Notes: generated by a model from the letters alone, not told the origin. Shown: positions 51,199 through 60,727, counted from the stretch's first letter. The stretch: DNA of 64,000 bases from Lachnospiraceae bacterium (GCA_024696945.1 JAILGF010000104.1:1-64000), one strand, 5' to 3'. Numbers and translations are program-made.

Positions 51199-52413
51199 TT
51201 ACTTAGATACAACGTCCCTTGTTTCTCTTGCAATAACCAATTCCTCGTTTGTAGGGATAACCAGTACCTTAACCTTGCCGTTAGCTCCGGTGATATCCTT
51301 TACAGGTACAGGACAGGAATCTGTATTCTTAGCCTTATCAACTTCAATACCGTATACATCAAGTCCTTCAAGTATATCATTGATAATGAATCCGTTCCAC
51401 TCTGAAATACCAGCGGTAAATACAATTGCATCAACTCTTCCAAGTACTGCCATGTAAGCACCAACGTACTTTCTGCAGTCGTAAGCAAACTTCTTTAATG
51501 CTAACTCTGAACGCTTACCCTTCTCTCCGCCTTCCTTTACGTTAGCGGTAAGATCTCTAAAGTCTGAATATCCGCCTGAAAGTCCCTTAAGACCACAGTC
51601 ATGGTTGAGATAGTAAGTAATCTCGTAGATATCCATGTTCTTCTTCTTAGCTAAGAACTCTACTGCTGAAGCATCGATATCACCTGAACGGGTACCCATA
51701 CATACACCTGCTAAAGGAGTGAATCCCATTGAAGTATCAACACACTTGCCGCCCTTTACTGCACTGATGGAAGAACCGTTTCCTAAGTGACATGTAATGA
51801 TGTTGAGGTCCTTGATATCCTTTCCAAGATATTCAGCTGCAGCACCTGATACATACTTGTGGCTGGTTCCATGAGCACCGTAACGTCTTACATGGAATTC
51901 CTTGTAATCCTCGTACTTGATATTGTACATGTATGCTTCCTCGGGCATTGTAAGATGGAAGCTTGTATCAAATACAAGTACCATAGGAGTATTGGGCATA
52001 ACCTCACGGCATGCAACAACGCCTGTATATGCATGAGGATTATGAAGAGGTCCGAGTTCGAATGTAAGCTTAAGTCTCTCAAGAGATTCATCGGTAACAA
52101 GTGTGGGCTCTTTGAAGTACTCGCCCGAAGCAACTACTCTGTGACCTACAGCACCGATCTCTTCCATAGAGCTAAGGCATCCCTGCTCCTTATCAACCAA
52201 GAGCTCAAGAATAATCTTAATGGCATCCTTATGATTCCTGATCTCGCGATCATCGATGATAACCTGTTCCTTATCTCCGCATTTATGCTTACAGAAAGGA
52301 TTCTCAATACCGATACGATCGCAGTTACCCTTAGCCAGTACCTTCTCGTTCTCCATATCAATAAGCTGGTACTTTAATGAAGAGCTTCCTGCGTTTAAAA
52401 CTAAGATTTTCAT
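51199..52413 (-). CDS. ackA: Acetate kinase
   Basis: Makes ATP and acetate from acetyl phosphate. 404 residues from ATG 52413 (GGAGG nine bases upstream; the in-frame start at 52443 has none). MKILVLNAGSSSLKYQL at the N terminus, VFDTSFHLTMPE near 145, YGAHGTSHKYV near 180 with the active His, HLGNGSSISAVKGGKCVDTS near 207, and DAIVFTAGISEW near 320. With pta it forms the acetate branch. Promoter at 52447-52474. Confidence 0.97.
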   Translation of the reverse strand: MKILVLNAGSSSLKYQLIDMENEKVLAKGNCDRIGIENPFCKHKCGDKEQVIIDDREIRNHKDAIKIILELLVDKEQGCLSSMEEIGAVGHRVVASGEYFKEPTLVTDESLERLKLTFELGPLHNPHAYTGVVACREVMPNTPMVLVFDTSFHLTMPEEAYMYNIKYEDYKEFHVRRYGAHGTSHKYVSGAAAEYLGKDIKDLNIITCHLGNGSSISAVKGGKCVDTSMGFTPLAGVCMGTRSGDIDASAVEFLAKKKNMDIYEITYYLNHDCGLKGLSGGYSDFRDLTANVKEGGEKGKRSELALKKFAYDCRKYVGAYMAVLGRVDAIVFTAGISEWNGFIINDILEGLDVYGIEVDKAKNTDSCPVPVKDITGANGKVKVLVIPTNEELVIARETRDVVSK

Positions 52414-52446
52414 TATATGTAACCTCCAAATATTTTTCCACAAATC

Positions 52447-52474
52447 ATTATATCAGTATTTATATATTTTTCAA
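52447..52474 (-). promoter_or_regulatory. Promoter of ackA-pta
   Basis: Minus strand TTGAAA (52469-52474), 16 bases, TATAAT (52447-52452), 33 bases before the ATG. Confidence 0.65.
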
Positions 52475-52490
52475 GTGTTTTTTTATTAAC

Positions 52491-52522
52491 GGGGTCAGAC
52501 CCCTTTAAAGGGGTCTGACCCC
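52491..52522. repeat. Perfect 32-bp palindrome GGGGTCAGACCCC type
   Basis: GGGGTCAGACCCCTTT followed by its exact complement AAAGGGGTCTGACCCC. It lies between the terminator of the Ig-like gene (upstream in transcription) and the ackA promoter. A short sequence of this kind recurs as a REP in many genomes, but only one copy is here. Confidence 0.8.
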
Positions 52523-52524
52523 AT

Positions 52525-52569
52525 GAAAAAACCTACCACTTCGAGCACTATCTCTCGAAGCAGTAGGTA
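52525..52569 (-). terminator. Terminator of the Ig-like secreted protein gene
   Basis: Two-part stem ACCTAC/GTAGGT and CTTCGAG/CTCGAAG with an internal loop; minus-strand readout continues TTTTTTCATGG. 22 bases after the stop at 52591. Confidence 0.88.
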
Positions 52570-52590
52570 ATAAGTAGTTCTGATAATATA

Positions 52591-53379
52591 TCACTTCTTT
52601 GCAGCCTTACATAATTCATATGCCAAAGCTTCTGTTTCTGCCGAAAGTGTATCACTGCCATCCATAGACATAACCATGGTAATTATGCAGTTGTTGTCCT
52701 GAAGCTTTAAGTAAAAAGCAAAAGGTACTGTAACACCGGCTACGTCGCCTACAGCTGTAGACTTTGCATAATAAACGCCATTCTCCTTAGCCACATTAAG
52801 CTTTACATTTGAAACACCGGCCTGATTCGAAAGTTCATCAGCAAAAATCTGAGCTACTGCCTTAAAGTTTGCGTCTGAAGAAATTGCTTGATTATAGTCT
52901 GCTGAAGGAACTGCAACTGACTCATATATTACAAGATTTGTACCTGCGTAATACATCTTTGCATAGATTCCGTTTCCGGGATCGCCTACAGGATATTCTA
53001 ACCACGAATTATCAAACGGGAATGTTATTTCTCCAACTTTAACAGTTGAACCAAAAGATGAACTTGATGCGGGAGCTGTTACAGTAACTTTGCAGGTAAG
53101 AGTTTTTGAACCAACCTTAGCCGTAATTGTACATTCTCCTGCACCCTTTGCGGTAATCTTACCCTTTTTGCTTACAGTGGCAACCTTTTTGTTGGATGAT
53201 GACCAGGTTACTGTCTCCTTTGTTCCCTTAACCTTAATTTTCTTAGTCTTTCCAACTTCAAGCTTTACCGATTTTTTGTTAAGCTTTACAGTAGCTGCCT
53301 GTGTAGGAACCTCTGCTGCGATCACAAATGCTCCGATCACTACCAAGAGTGATAAAATAACTGTCAATACCTTCTTCAT
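52591..53379 (-). CDS. Secreted protein with Big2 Ig-like domain
   Basis: 262 residues. Signal peptide 1-29 (cleavage after TQA-A). One Big2 domain (30-105) with very Lys-rich text (KVGKTKK, SSNKKVATVSKKGKITAKG), then a Ser linker and an unrecognised domain of about 145 residues (115-262) beginning VKVGEITFPFDNSW. That domain is probably alpha/beta, with FADELSNQAGV and LSAETEALAYELCKAAKK as helices. It may be released or wall-associated through the basic Ig domain. SD GGAAG. Monocistronic with a strong terminator. Confidence 0.8.
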   Translation of the reverse strand: MKKVLTVILSLLVVIGAFVIAAEVPTQAATVKLNKKSVKLEVGKTKKIKVKGTKETVTWSSSNKKVATVSKKGKITAKGAGECTITAKVGSKTLTCKVTVTAPASSSSFGSTVKVGEITFPFDNSWLEYPVGDPGNGIYAKMYYAGTNLVIYESVAVPSADYNQAISSDANFKAVAQIFADELSNQAGVSNVKLNVAKENGVYYAKSTAVGDVAGVTVPFAFYLKLQDNNCIITMVMSMDGSDTLSAETEALAYELCKAAKK

Positions 53380-53454
53380 TTCTCTTCCTTTCTGTCATAA
53401 AGACCTGTAAAATTTTTTATATCGTTCAAGTGAGAACGTCCGGTCGCTTATTTA

Positions 53455-54264
53455 TTATCCATTGATGGCATATTCCAATAAGTATTCCAGATCACTCTCA
53501 GCTAACGAACCTGCCTCACAGTATACTATCTCGCCAGAAGCGGTAAATACTATGTTCATGGGAATGTACCCGGTTCCATATGCAATGCTTGCCTCATAAT
53601 CAAAGTCATAGTATACAGGGAAGGAGTAGCCATAATACTCAACAAATTCCTGTACATATGCCATTTCATCAAGATCTTCGCAATTGATCATAAAGAACTT
53701 AATCTTGTCGCCGTATTCCTTGTAAAACTTGCTAAAATGAGGAAGCTCGCTTACACACGGACCGCACCATGTAGCCCAGATGTTTACGATTACAGGCATT
53801 CCTGCATAATCGGAAAGCTTATGCATATTGCCTATTTCATCATATACGGTAAAGTCATTTTCCGGAAGATTGTATTTTTTTAAAGTTTTTACCTTTGCGA
53901 CCTTAGATTTCTTTCCCTCGGTCTTTTTGCCGTTCTTCTCTGTGTAAGCTGCTACTTTAAATTTGTAGGTCTTGCCACTCTTTAAGTCCGAAATCTCAAA
54001 GATGTTTGTTGACGAGCCTACTGAATCAACCAGCTGATACTTCTTTTTGGAAGAATTGTACTGGTAAATGTTATAACCGTCAGCACCCTTTACTTCCTTC
54101 CATTTAAGGGTAACCGTTTTGGCTGAAGAACCCTTACCCGTAATCTTGGGTGCGGAAAGCTTGCTTGCCGCAAAGGCAGATATACAGCCTGCAAGTACGC
54201 AGAATACAAAAGTAAACATTAATGCTGCTAAAGCTGTTGATAAAAATTTCCTTTCTCTTTTCAT
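53455..54264 (-). CDS. Secreted thioredoxin-like (TlpA/ResA) protein with FN3 domain
   Basis: 269 residues. Signal peptide or anchor 1-33, fibronectin type III domain (about 35-125, APKITGKGSSAKTVTLKWK and LKSGKTYKFKVAAYT), then a TlpA-type thioredoxin domain (130-265) with NIWATWCGPCVSELPHF: WCGPC is the redox centre. The cis-Pro motif appears in TGYIPMNIVF. Extracytoplasmic reductases of this type keep thiols reduced or serve cytochrome maturation, but the FN3 domain points to cell-surface substrates. SD good. No electron donor gene (CcdA/DsbD-like) is in the window. Confidence 0.88.
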   Translation of the reverse strand: MKRERKFLSTALAALMFTFVFCVLAGCISAFAASKLSAPKITGKGSSAKTVTLKWKEVKGADGYNIYQYNSSKKKYQLVDSVGSSTNIFEISDLKSGKTYKFKVAAYTEKNGKKTEGKKSKVAKVKTLKKYNLPENDFTVYDEIGNMHKLSDYAGMPVIVNIWATWCGPCVSELPHFSKFYKEYGDKIKFFMINCEDLDEMAYVQEFVEYYGYSFPVYYDFDYEASIAYGTGYIPMNIVFTASGEIVYCEAGSLAESDLEYLLEYAING

Positions 54265-54314
54265 TTTTTTACTTCCTTTCCCTTTATTTTTCTTTTTTTA
54301 GCTTTATCAAAGTA

Positions 54315-55616
54315 TCAGATTCCGGCTACCGGAACATCCTCAAAGCACATAGCGTACGGTCCTTCAAAGTTAGCATCCCTTTGAATTTCTTTTGAGAAGT
54401 ACATCTTGGTCTGACTGTCAAGGATGCTTCCGTTGATTGAACCTCCTGTCACAGGAGTTACTTTCTCGCCGTCAAACAAGAATGCCAGACGTATCTCACC
54501 GCCAAAATGTCCTGTAAAATCATCCATCTGGAAATCAGAGAAGTTTACAACCCAAAGATATGGTTTTTTCTTCATATCCTCTACTGAAACAGAACCGGGT
54601 TTAATGTTCAAGCCCTTTGAGTCATAGTCGCCTGTAGGCTCTATACCGAGATACCTGGAAAATCTTACTCCGCCATGGAAGATTTTAAGCACGCCTTCAT
54701 CCATAAAATCATGTTCTTTCTGCCATACTCCTTCAAAACTCAATGGAATGGCAGGAACTATCTTCATACTAATCTTATCACCCTTTATCTCTGCTGTTTC
54801 ACCCTCAGAATTAAGAGCCTGTATGTTCTGTCCAACCTCATAGGTTGAGTACTTTGTATAAATATAGCTTGCTTCGGCTCTGCTGTAATAATAGCTGAAG
54901 ATTTCAGAAACATATGAATCACTTATGATAACTCTGTACTTTCCGGCCTTTGGTGCCTCTGTTGCCTTAGCTCTGTCCAATGTATACTCAAGGGTCTTTT
55001 TAACCTTACTCTTAAGAGCCTCGGTATCAAGTGTATAATACTTAAAGTCCTTATATGTTTCTACATCCTGTGGCTCCTTGCACTGTGCAACAAACTCGCC
55101 GGAAATATAACGTCTTACGTACCCGGAATCAATTCCCGTGGAAGTAATAATGTTTACGTTATTCTCATAAGCAAATACTTCAGCTGAGTTAATGAAAACA
55201 TCATTTCTGTTATCTTCTGCAAAAAGTGCTTCAGCTGTTTTCTCACAGCATTCCTCTATTGAATAGTTGTTAAGATCTGATTCAATTGTTATAAAGTCAT
55301 TTTTCTTGCATTCCATAAGCTCATAGGTCGGATTGCAGACAAATGATGCAGCCAGATATGTTCTGTTGATAGCTGCGTCGATTTCTTCATCCGTCATTCC
55401 GTTATAAATATGGACCGACGAGCTTCCTTTAAGCTTTTTTCCGTCTTTCTCAAACGATCTGTATACAACAACGCTGTAGGATACAGTATTTTCGGCTCTT
55501 TTTGTATCCAGGCTCTTCTTTATAAAGAACATCTGAGCACTCTTAAAGCTTGAAATATTAAGTATATATTCTTCAATATTCAGCCTCTTTAATGAGGCAA
55601 GTATTTTATCTTTCAT
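54315..55616 (-). CDS. TldE/PmbA family metallopeptidase subunit
   Basis: 433 residues, the non-zinc partner of the TldD/TldE protease, which cleaves peptides inside a cytoplasmic complex (processing microcin and other peptides in proteobacteria). Homologues lack the HExxxH motif, as here. The central text YRVIISDSYVSEIFSYYYSR and the C-terminal GGSINGSILDSQTKMYFSKE are typical. It lies downstream of tldD on the same strand, with repeat copy C between. SD AAGGGG. No bacteriocin precursor was recognised nearby. Confidence 0.88.
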   Translation of the reverse strand: MKDKILASLKRLNIEEYILNISSFKSAQMFFIKKSLDTKRAENTVSYSVVVYRSFEKDGKKLKGSSSVHIYNGMTDEEIDAAINRTYLAASFVCNPTYELMECKKNDFITIESDLNNYSIEECCEKTAEALFAEDNRNDVFINSAEVFAYENNVNIITSTGIDSGYVRRYISGEFVAQCKEPQDVETYKDFKYYTLDTEALKSKVKKTLEYTLDRAKATEAPKAGKYRVIISDSYVSEIFSYYYSRAEASYIYTKYSTYEVGQNIQALNSEGETAEIKGDKISMKIVPAIPLSFEGVWQKEHDFMDEGVLKIFHGGVRFSRYLGIEPTGDYDSKGLNIKPGSVSVEDMKKKPYLWVVNFSDFQMDDFTGHFGGEIRLAFLFDGEKVTPVTGGSINGSILDSQTKMYFSKEIQRDANFEGPYAMCFEDVPVAGI

Positions 55617-55669
55617 TTTTTTACCCCTTTTCCTTCAACTTCTATCTGAGGATTACTATTAATAATCAA

Positions 55670-55733
55670 CACCTCATCCGTCGCCTTTGGCGACACCTTC
55701 CCCTCCAGGAGAAGGCATTTATTATCCGAGGCG
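55670..55733. repeat. Cloverleaf-like interspersed repeat, copy C, touching tldD
   Basis: Inverted relative to copy B: CACCTCATCC, hairpin GTCGCC-TTT-GGCGAC (55680-55694), then CCTTCCCCTCCAGGAGAAGG (55696-55715). The far end is worn: CCTCGGATAA on the minus strand where copy B has CACCTCAACTA. That worn end contains the last tldD codons and its stop at 55722-55724. Confidence 0.7.
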
Positions 55734-57152
55734 TATCCTAGCCTTGATATAAGGACCGCCGTCAGAAACCTTGACCCACTCTTTGTAGCCCTTGCCACAA
55801 TAACCTGTGCCGCCTGCTTCGATGGAATCGGATATCATTGAGATGGACTTTAAAAGATCGGGAACATAGCCGGTCATTACTATCGGTGAATAGATTTTCC
55901 CTGTAAGCTTTCCGTCCTTTATTTCTCTTGCAATATCTACCATCAGCTGGATTCCCCAGTTCTTAGGGTCCTCCATACCCGATGAAGCCTGGCAGAGAAG
56001 GAATCCGTCCTTAATGGAAGCTATCATATCCTCTACCTTACTTGTTCCTGCTTCGAATATGGTATTTGTCATTCTGGTATATGCTTTTCTTGATGTATCC
56101 TGACGTCTGCCGTTTCCGGTAGGATTAACTCCCAAATGCTTAGCAGACTGGTAATCACAGATACCGGTCTTTAAGATTCCCTTGTCAATAATAATGGTAT
56201 CGTGTGCAGGAATACCTTCATCATCAAAGAAGAAGGTCGCAACCTGAGGAATTGTGCTTGCTCCGTCATGCATTGTAATAAGTTCTGAAGCAACCTGCTT
56301 TCCGATAAACTCCTTAGCCTGTGCCCTGTCCTTTACGAACATATCCATTTCAACACCATGTCCGAAAGCTTCATGAACTATCATGCCTGTGACATCGGGT
56401 TCACAGATGCAGTCGTACTCACCGGGAACCATCGGCTCTGCCTTTAAAAGATCAAGTGCGATGTTGCATGCATCTTCAAGCTTTTCCTCTAAGGTATCAA
56501 GCACCTCAATACCGCCAAGCATGGAAACGGGTCTGTAGCCGTTCTGAAGCTCTTCTCCTTCCTTAGCAACAGCAACAATATATCCGCATGACCACATTAC
56601 GTTCTGGGTAAGATCTTTCTTTCTTGACAGGAACATCTTTGAATATTTCTGATAATTAAATGCCACGCTGCAATCAATTATCCTATCGTCAAACGCACGT
56701 CCTTTTTCCGAAATGCGTGTAAGCAGTTCAATGATGTTGTTGTCTCCCTTTTCTTCAGGATCCGATTCAAATTCGGTACTCTCATTTATAAAGAGCTCAT
56801 CTTCATCGGTATCGTTATACTTATATGTATCAACACCTTCGGGAAGCTTTGTTCCAAATGACTCAAGCCTTTTAACGATCTCATCAAAAACTTCATCGAC
56901 AGTATTTTCTTCTATCGCACTAAAGCTATACTCGGCTGCCTTTCCGTTATCAAATACCTTTACCACAAATCCACGCTCTGAAAGAGTATTATCCTCGAAA
57001 ATATAAGTTCCGGCCTTATTCACACGATAGTTTACTGATTTTGAATCGTTTGCCAGTATTGAAGCATATTCATACTTTGCCAGTAATTTTTCAAGCAGTT
57101 TCTTTAAAACCGGCTTCTTTAGTTTTAGATATTCACTTTCCTTTACTTTCAC
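55722..57152 (-). CDS. tldD: TldD metallopeptidase subunit
   Basis: 476 residues, the zinc-bearing half of the TldD/TldE protease. HEAFGHGVEMD near residue 258 gives His-Glu-x-x-x-His, and a third ligand Cys is expected in GYCGKG near 450. It also carries IIDKGILKTGICDYQSA and NTIFEAGTSKVEDMI. The start is a GTG (57150-57152) with AAGAAGG upstream. The C terminus (KARIRLG) runs into repeat copy C. Partner TldE follows directly. Confidence 0.92.
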   Translation of the reverse strand: MKVKESEYLKLKKPVLKKLLEKLLAKYEYASILANDSKSVNYRVNKAGTYIFEDNTLSERGFVVKVFDNGKAAEYSFSAIEENTVDEVFDEIVKRLESFGTKLPEGVDTYKYNDTDEDELFINESTEFESDPEEKGDNNIIELLTRISEKGRAFDDRIIDCSVAFNYQKYSKMFLSRKKDLTQNVMWSCGYIVAVAKEGEELQNGYRPVSMLGGIEVLDTLEEKLEDACNIALDLLKAEPMVPGEYDCICEPDVTGMIVHEAFGHGVEMDMFVKDRAQAKEFIGKQVASELITMHDGASTIPQVATFFFDDEGIPAHDTIIIDKGILKTGICDYQSAKHLGVNPTGNGRRQDTSRKAYTRMTNTIFEAGTSKVEDMIASIKDGFLLCQASSGMEDPKNWGIQLMVDIAREIKDGKLTGKIYSPIVMTGYVPDLLKSISMISDSIEAGGTGYCGKGYKEWVKVSDGGPYIKARIRLG

Positions 57153-57181
57153 CTTTTATACCTTCTTTCTGTATTATTTTT

Positions 57182-57214
57182 TCATCCTAAGATCCTTCGC
57201 TCCGCTCAGGATGA
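57182..57214. repeat. Short inverted repeat TCATCCT...AGGATGA
   Basis: TCATCCT (57182-57188) and AGGATGA (57208-57214) flank AAGATCCTTCGCTCCGCTC. The GATCCTTCGCTCCGCTCAGG segment is a recurrent intergenic motif of many genomes as I recall; one copy is here, in the gap between the recombinase gene and tldD. Confidence 0.55.
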
Positions 57215-57261
57215 CAAAACCCAAGCATAGGAGATGCTGACTATAGTTTATAATCATTTTT

Positions 57262-58317
57262 CTATTCTTTCCTAAGCTTTACAATATCCCTCGCTTTTAG
57301 CTTTCTCTCTTCATCCAGTGCCGCGTAGTGCTTCCTCGTAGTATTGACATCTTTATGTCCGAGCACATCTGCCACCAGATATATATCCCCGGTCTCCTGG
57401 TAAAGAGCGGTACCGTAGGTACTTCTAAGCTTATGCGGAGTTATTTTCTTAACTGTTGTAATATAACTTGAGTATTCCTTAACCATTATCTCTATACTTC
57501 TTACCGTTATCCTGCTTTTTCTGGAAGAAAGAAACAATGCGTCCTCATGCCCCTCTTTGATATCCTTTATATCCTCTCTCTCATCAACATACTTTTCAAG
57601 CGCCTCTGTCACTTCGTCTCCAAAGTAGATATAAGCCTCATAGCCTCCCTTACGGATAACCTTTACCCTTCCGTTTTCAAAGTCAAGGTCTTTTAAATCG
57701 ATTCCTACCAGTTCAGACACACGCATTCCGGTTCCGAGAAGCAATGTCATGATTGCGAGATCCCTCGTTTTATTCAACTCGTGAAACTTTTTCTTCCTGT
57801 CCGACATGTTCTGTGGACCGTATTCTACAACATCAAGGAATTTTGAGACCTCACCGATATCAAGCCTAACAATCGCTTTGTCATGGAGCTTGGGCATTTC
57901 TACCTGGATTGCAGCGTTATTTTCTATGATCTGATTTCTGTACAGGTAATTAAAAAGACTTCTTAAGGCAGACATCTTTCGCTTTATTGTAACCTCGGCA
58001 TTTACGGTTTCAATATCCGCATCATCCCTGAGTTTTAAGTGTTCCATATACTCCTCAATATCAAATGCGGTCATATTTGAAAGAGCTTCTGCCGGGATAT
58101 TTTTTAATTCCTTATCGGCATATAAAGGATTTGACTTTCTGATCCACTCAAAGAACACTTTGATATCATTTGCATATGCAAGTCTAGATCTGGCCTGTGT
58201 CCTTTGTTCTATTCCACGGAAAAAATTGGTAACATAAGGCGGAAGCTCGGCTAAAAACTCACGAAGCTTTTTAGTATATTCAATATTCTTCTGCTGATGG
58301 TAAGTTCTGTTCTCCAT
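57262..58317 (-). CDS. Tyrosine recombinase, XerC/XerD-like
   Basis: 351 residues, SAM-like N-terminal domain (about 15-115) and catalytic domain (about 150-345). Active residues: Arg in GTGMRVSELVG near 200, His and Arg in HKLRSTYGTALY near 290, His in LGHKDVNTTRKHYA near 318 with the nucleophile Tyr. It is longer than XerC/D (about 300) because of an extended N terminus and a spacer. It has no mobile-element partners near, so a chromosomal role (dimer resolution or a Xer paralogue) is as likely as an integrase one. GGAGG lies 15 bases before ATG, unusually far. Confidence 0.88.
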   Translation of the reverse strand: MENRTYHQQKNIEYTKKLREFLAELPPYVTNFFRGIEQRTQARSRLAYANDIKVFFEWIRKSNPLYADKELKNIPAEALSNMTAFDIEEYMEHLKLRDDADIETVNAEVTIKRKMSALRSLFNYLYRNQIIENNAAIQVEMPKLHDKAIVRLDIGEVSKFLDVVEYGPQNMSDRKKKFHELNKTRDLAIMTLLLGTGMRVSELVGIDLKDLDFENGRVKVIRKGGYEAYIYFGDEVTEALEKYVDEREDIKDIKEGHEDALFLSSRKSRITVRSIEIMVKEYSSYITTVKKITPHKLRSTYGTALYQETGDIYLVADVLGHKDVNTTRKHYAALDEERKLKARDIVKLRKE

Positions 58318-58349
58318 CTTTTGGTTCTGCCACCTCCGTGTTTCATCAT

Positions 58350-60575
58350 TTACTCTTCTGCTTCTTTATATATGGAGAGTACCGTTTTATAAATTGCCTT
58401 GGCAGCTTTCTTAGAAAATTTGTCGGTAACCATTCTTGAAAGTTCGTCGTGATTTGACATAAAACCTATTTCAAGTAATACAGCGGGAGCCTTTGAATCC
58501 CTGACTACAACGAAGTTCTTATTAATGACTCCTGTTGCAAATACCTTTGTTTCAAGATCCTCCGTAAGGCTTTCCAACATTTTCCATGCAAGTTTTTCGC
58601 TAGTAAGTCCGTTTAATGAGGTATATGTATCCTTATCCCCGTAATATACACTAGTACCTGTAACATCCGTGTAATATGAAGAGTTATGATGAACCGCTAT
58701 AAACATATCGGCACCTACAAGCTCCGCAAAATCGGCACGGTCGTACAGAGAAAGGAAGGTATTGTCAATTCTCGTATAATAAACCTTTATATCGGTATCC
58801 TTAAACAGTTCGCGACAATTAAGGACGATCTTTAAATTCAGATCACACTCATCGTATCCTTCTGCCTGAGCACCCGGATCGTGTGCCCCATGACCTGCAT
58901 CCAAGACGATAACCTTTTTATAAATGTTCTTAACGAAATCCATTCTGACATCTATGAAACCATCTTCATTGTCATATAGACCACAGCCAAGGACAATATC
59001 GCTTAACAGTCTAATTATGGTTTCATCTGTATTTGGATCATAATATACCTGGATCTGAAGGATTGCTTCTCCGGTGTTCATTACTTCGGCTTCACGGTAA
59101 AACTCTGAATAATTTCCTTTTATAACCAGATCGGTCATGCAATCAAGAAGAGTCTCTCTCATCTCAATGTCAGAAGAAGTAATGCCTGATGGAATGGGCA
59201 GCTTCAATGTCTGAACACAATTGTCCCGGTCAACGAAAAACTTATATCCTTCTGTTGTGTTATATACGTTAACCAGTTCCTTTGCCAGCACAACGGGTTC
59301 CGGATCTGTAATCTCTCCCTCGTCGTCTTCACCTGAATCAGATACATTTCCCGTCGGATCTGTATTTTCCTCTGAAGTATTTCCTTCTGAATTATTTCCT
59401 TCTGAATTATTTTCTTCAGTGTTATTTTCTGTGGTATTCTCTTCTTTATTATTCTCTTCTGTATTATTGTTCTCCTGCTGAACGTCAGTCACATCTGAGT
59501 TACCGTCATCAGAGCTGCTTTCACCTTCATTGTTTTCTTTCACAGACTCATTATCATTCTCTGCGTCTGTTTCTTTATCTGAATCTGTGTCTGCTGCTTT
59601 CTCATTTTCGTCTTCCGTTTCTATTTCAGTCTCTTCTTCCGGCTTATAAACGGATACCTCCGAAGTACCTGTTTCAGAATTCCAGACATAAACGAAACCG
59701 AGATTCTCCATTGTGAAACGTCCGGGAAGATACAGAACATCCTCATCTTTATCCTCGATATAGAACAGAGACGGAGCAACGGCACATCTGTTAAGAAGCC
59801 CATTAATATAAACTATCCTGCTGTCAACGCAATATACAAGCGAGTTGTCACCATACGATAGGTTTATAATGCCTTCATCTTCATCATATGAGAAATCAAC
59901 TCCGGCAGTTTCAAATAAATCGGAGCCTGAATTTATAAGCGCAGTGTCCTCTATAATGATTGACGGAACATCATAGAGTTCGATATTCTCACCTTCAAAT
60001 GTAATTTTGCCCTTGGTGCCCATGTACCTTATGTATTCACCGTTCTTTTCGTAGTAAAAAGGAACCCTGATTGAAACCGTTGAAGTCTCTGCATTCCATT
60101 CGTACTCCATTTTAAGTGTTTCTGCAACAAAACGGGTCGGAACCATGGTAGCTATTATCTTACTCTTTTTATACTTAATCCTAAAGGGTGCGCTCGGAGT
60201 CTCTATCTCCATTCCGTCAAGCTCAGCCCTTGTTTCGCCGACATACATCCTAAGGACATGACCCTTATATTTAATCGTTAATCTCTTTTTAGACTTGCTG
60301 TATGTAACGGATGCTCCCAAATTGTCCTTGAAAAGCGCTTTTGCACTCGCATAAGCAATTCCTCTTTCAGAAAGCAGAGATGGCTGTTCAGAAAGATCCA
60401 CCGCATTTCCTTCAATTTCATAGGAGGGGATTGTACCATAATATGTTACGTACTTTCCTAAAGCATAATCCTTATACCTAAACTTTGTTTCAGCCTTTGT
60501 ATTAGCCTTCGGAAGCAGCATCAGAAAAACAAACAGTGAAATAATAAAACCCGCAAAAAGATCTGTTCTCTTCAT
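58350..60575 (-). CDS. N-acetylmuramoyl-L-alanine amidase with copper amine oxidase-like domains
   Basis: 741 residues. Signal peptide 1-27. Two regions resembling the copper amine oxidase N-terminal fold (about 30-175 and 180-310, MVPTRFVAETLKMEYEWNAET and LPGRFTMENLGFVYVWNSE). Then an acidic, Asn/Glu-rich low-complexity linker (about 315-410, TEENN units) and, after a beta-rich piece, an amidase_3 domain (about 550-738): VLDAGHGAHDPGA (zinc His), AVHHNSSYY, and LLEIGFMSN with the catalytic Glu. It hydrolyses the peptide-sugar bond of peptidoglycan outside the cell. The recombinase gene follows 32 bases later. Confidence 0.93.
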   Translation of the reverse strand: MKRTDLFAGFIISLFVFLMLLPKANTKAETKFRYKDYALGKYVTYYGTIPSYEIEGNAVDLSEQPSLLSERGIAYASAKALFKDNLGASVTYSKSKKRLTIKYKGHVLRMYVGETRAELDGMEIETPSAPFRIKYKKSKIIATMVPTRFVAETLKMEYEWNAETSTVSIRVPFYYEKNGEYIRYMGTKGKITFEGENIELYDVPSIIIEDTALINSGSDLFETAGVDFSYDEDEGIINLSYGDNSLVYCVDSRIVYINGLLNRCAVAPSLFYIEDKDEDVLYLPGRFTMENLGFVYVWNSETGTSEVSVYKPEEETEIETEDENEKAADTDSDKETDAENDNESVKENNEGESSSDDGNSDVTDVQQENNNTEENNKEENTTENNTEENNSEGNNSEGNTSEENTDPTGNVSDSGEDDEGEITDPEPVVLAKELVNVYNTTEGYKFFVDRDNCVQTLKLPIPSGITSSDIEMRETLLDCMTDLVIKGNYSEFYREAEVMNTGEAILQIQVYYDPNTDETIIRLLSDIVLGCGLYDNEDGFIDVRMDFVKNIYKKVIVLDAGHGAHDPGAQAEGYDECDLNLKIVLNCRELFKDTDIKVYYTRIDNTFLSLYDRADFAELVGADMFIAVHHNSSYYTDVTGTSVYYGDKDTYTSLNGLTSEKLAWKMLESLTEDLETKVFATGVINKNFVVVRDSKAPAVLLEIGFMSNHDELSRMVTDKFSKKAAKAIYKTVLSIYKEAEE

Positions 60576-60698
60576 ATAATCCTCTAATTTGTATCATGAT
60601 AGTTATATTATAGGGCATAAAACCCCATATTTATTATATTTTATCATATTCAGGCTTTGTAGTCAACAAAACTATTTTAAAGAAATCATAACAGAGCA

Positions 60699-60727
60699 TT
60701 GACAACTGAGCATATTCGATATATCAT
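60699..60727 (+). promoter_or_regulatory. Promoter of ttcA
   Basis: TTGACA (60699-60704), 17 bases, TATCAT (60722-60727), 42 bases before the ATG. Confidence 0.7.

Noticed and set aside
54315..57152. Bacteriocin maturation locus based on TldD/TldE
   Set aside because: No small precursor peptide, exporter or immunity gene lies nearby, and the pair is widespread in genomes as a general protease.
57262..58317. Integrase of a genomic island
   Set aside because: No tRNA target, attachment repeats, phage or conjugation genes are near, and flanking genes are ordinary chromosomal ones.
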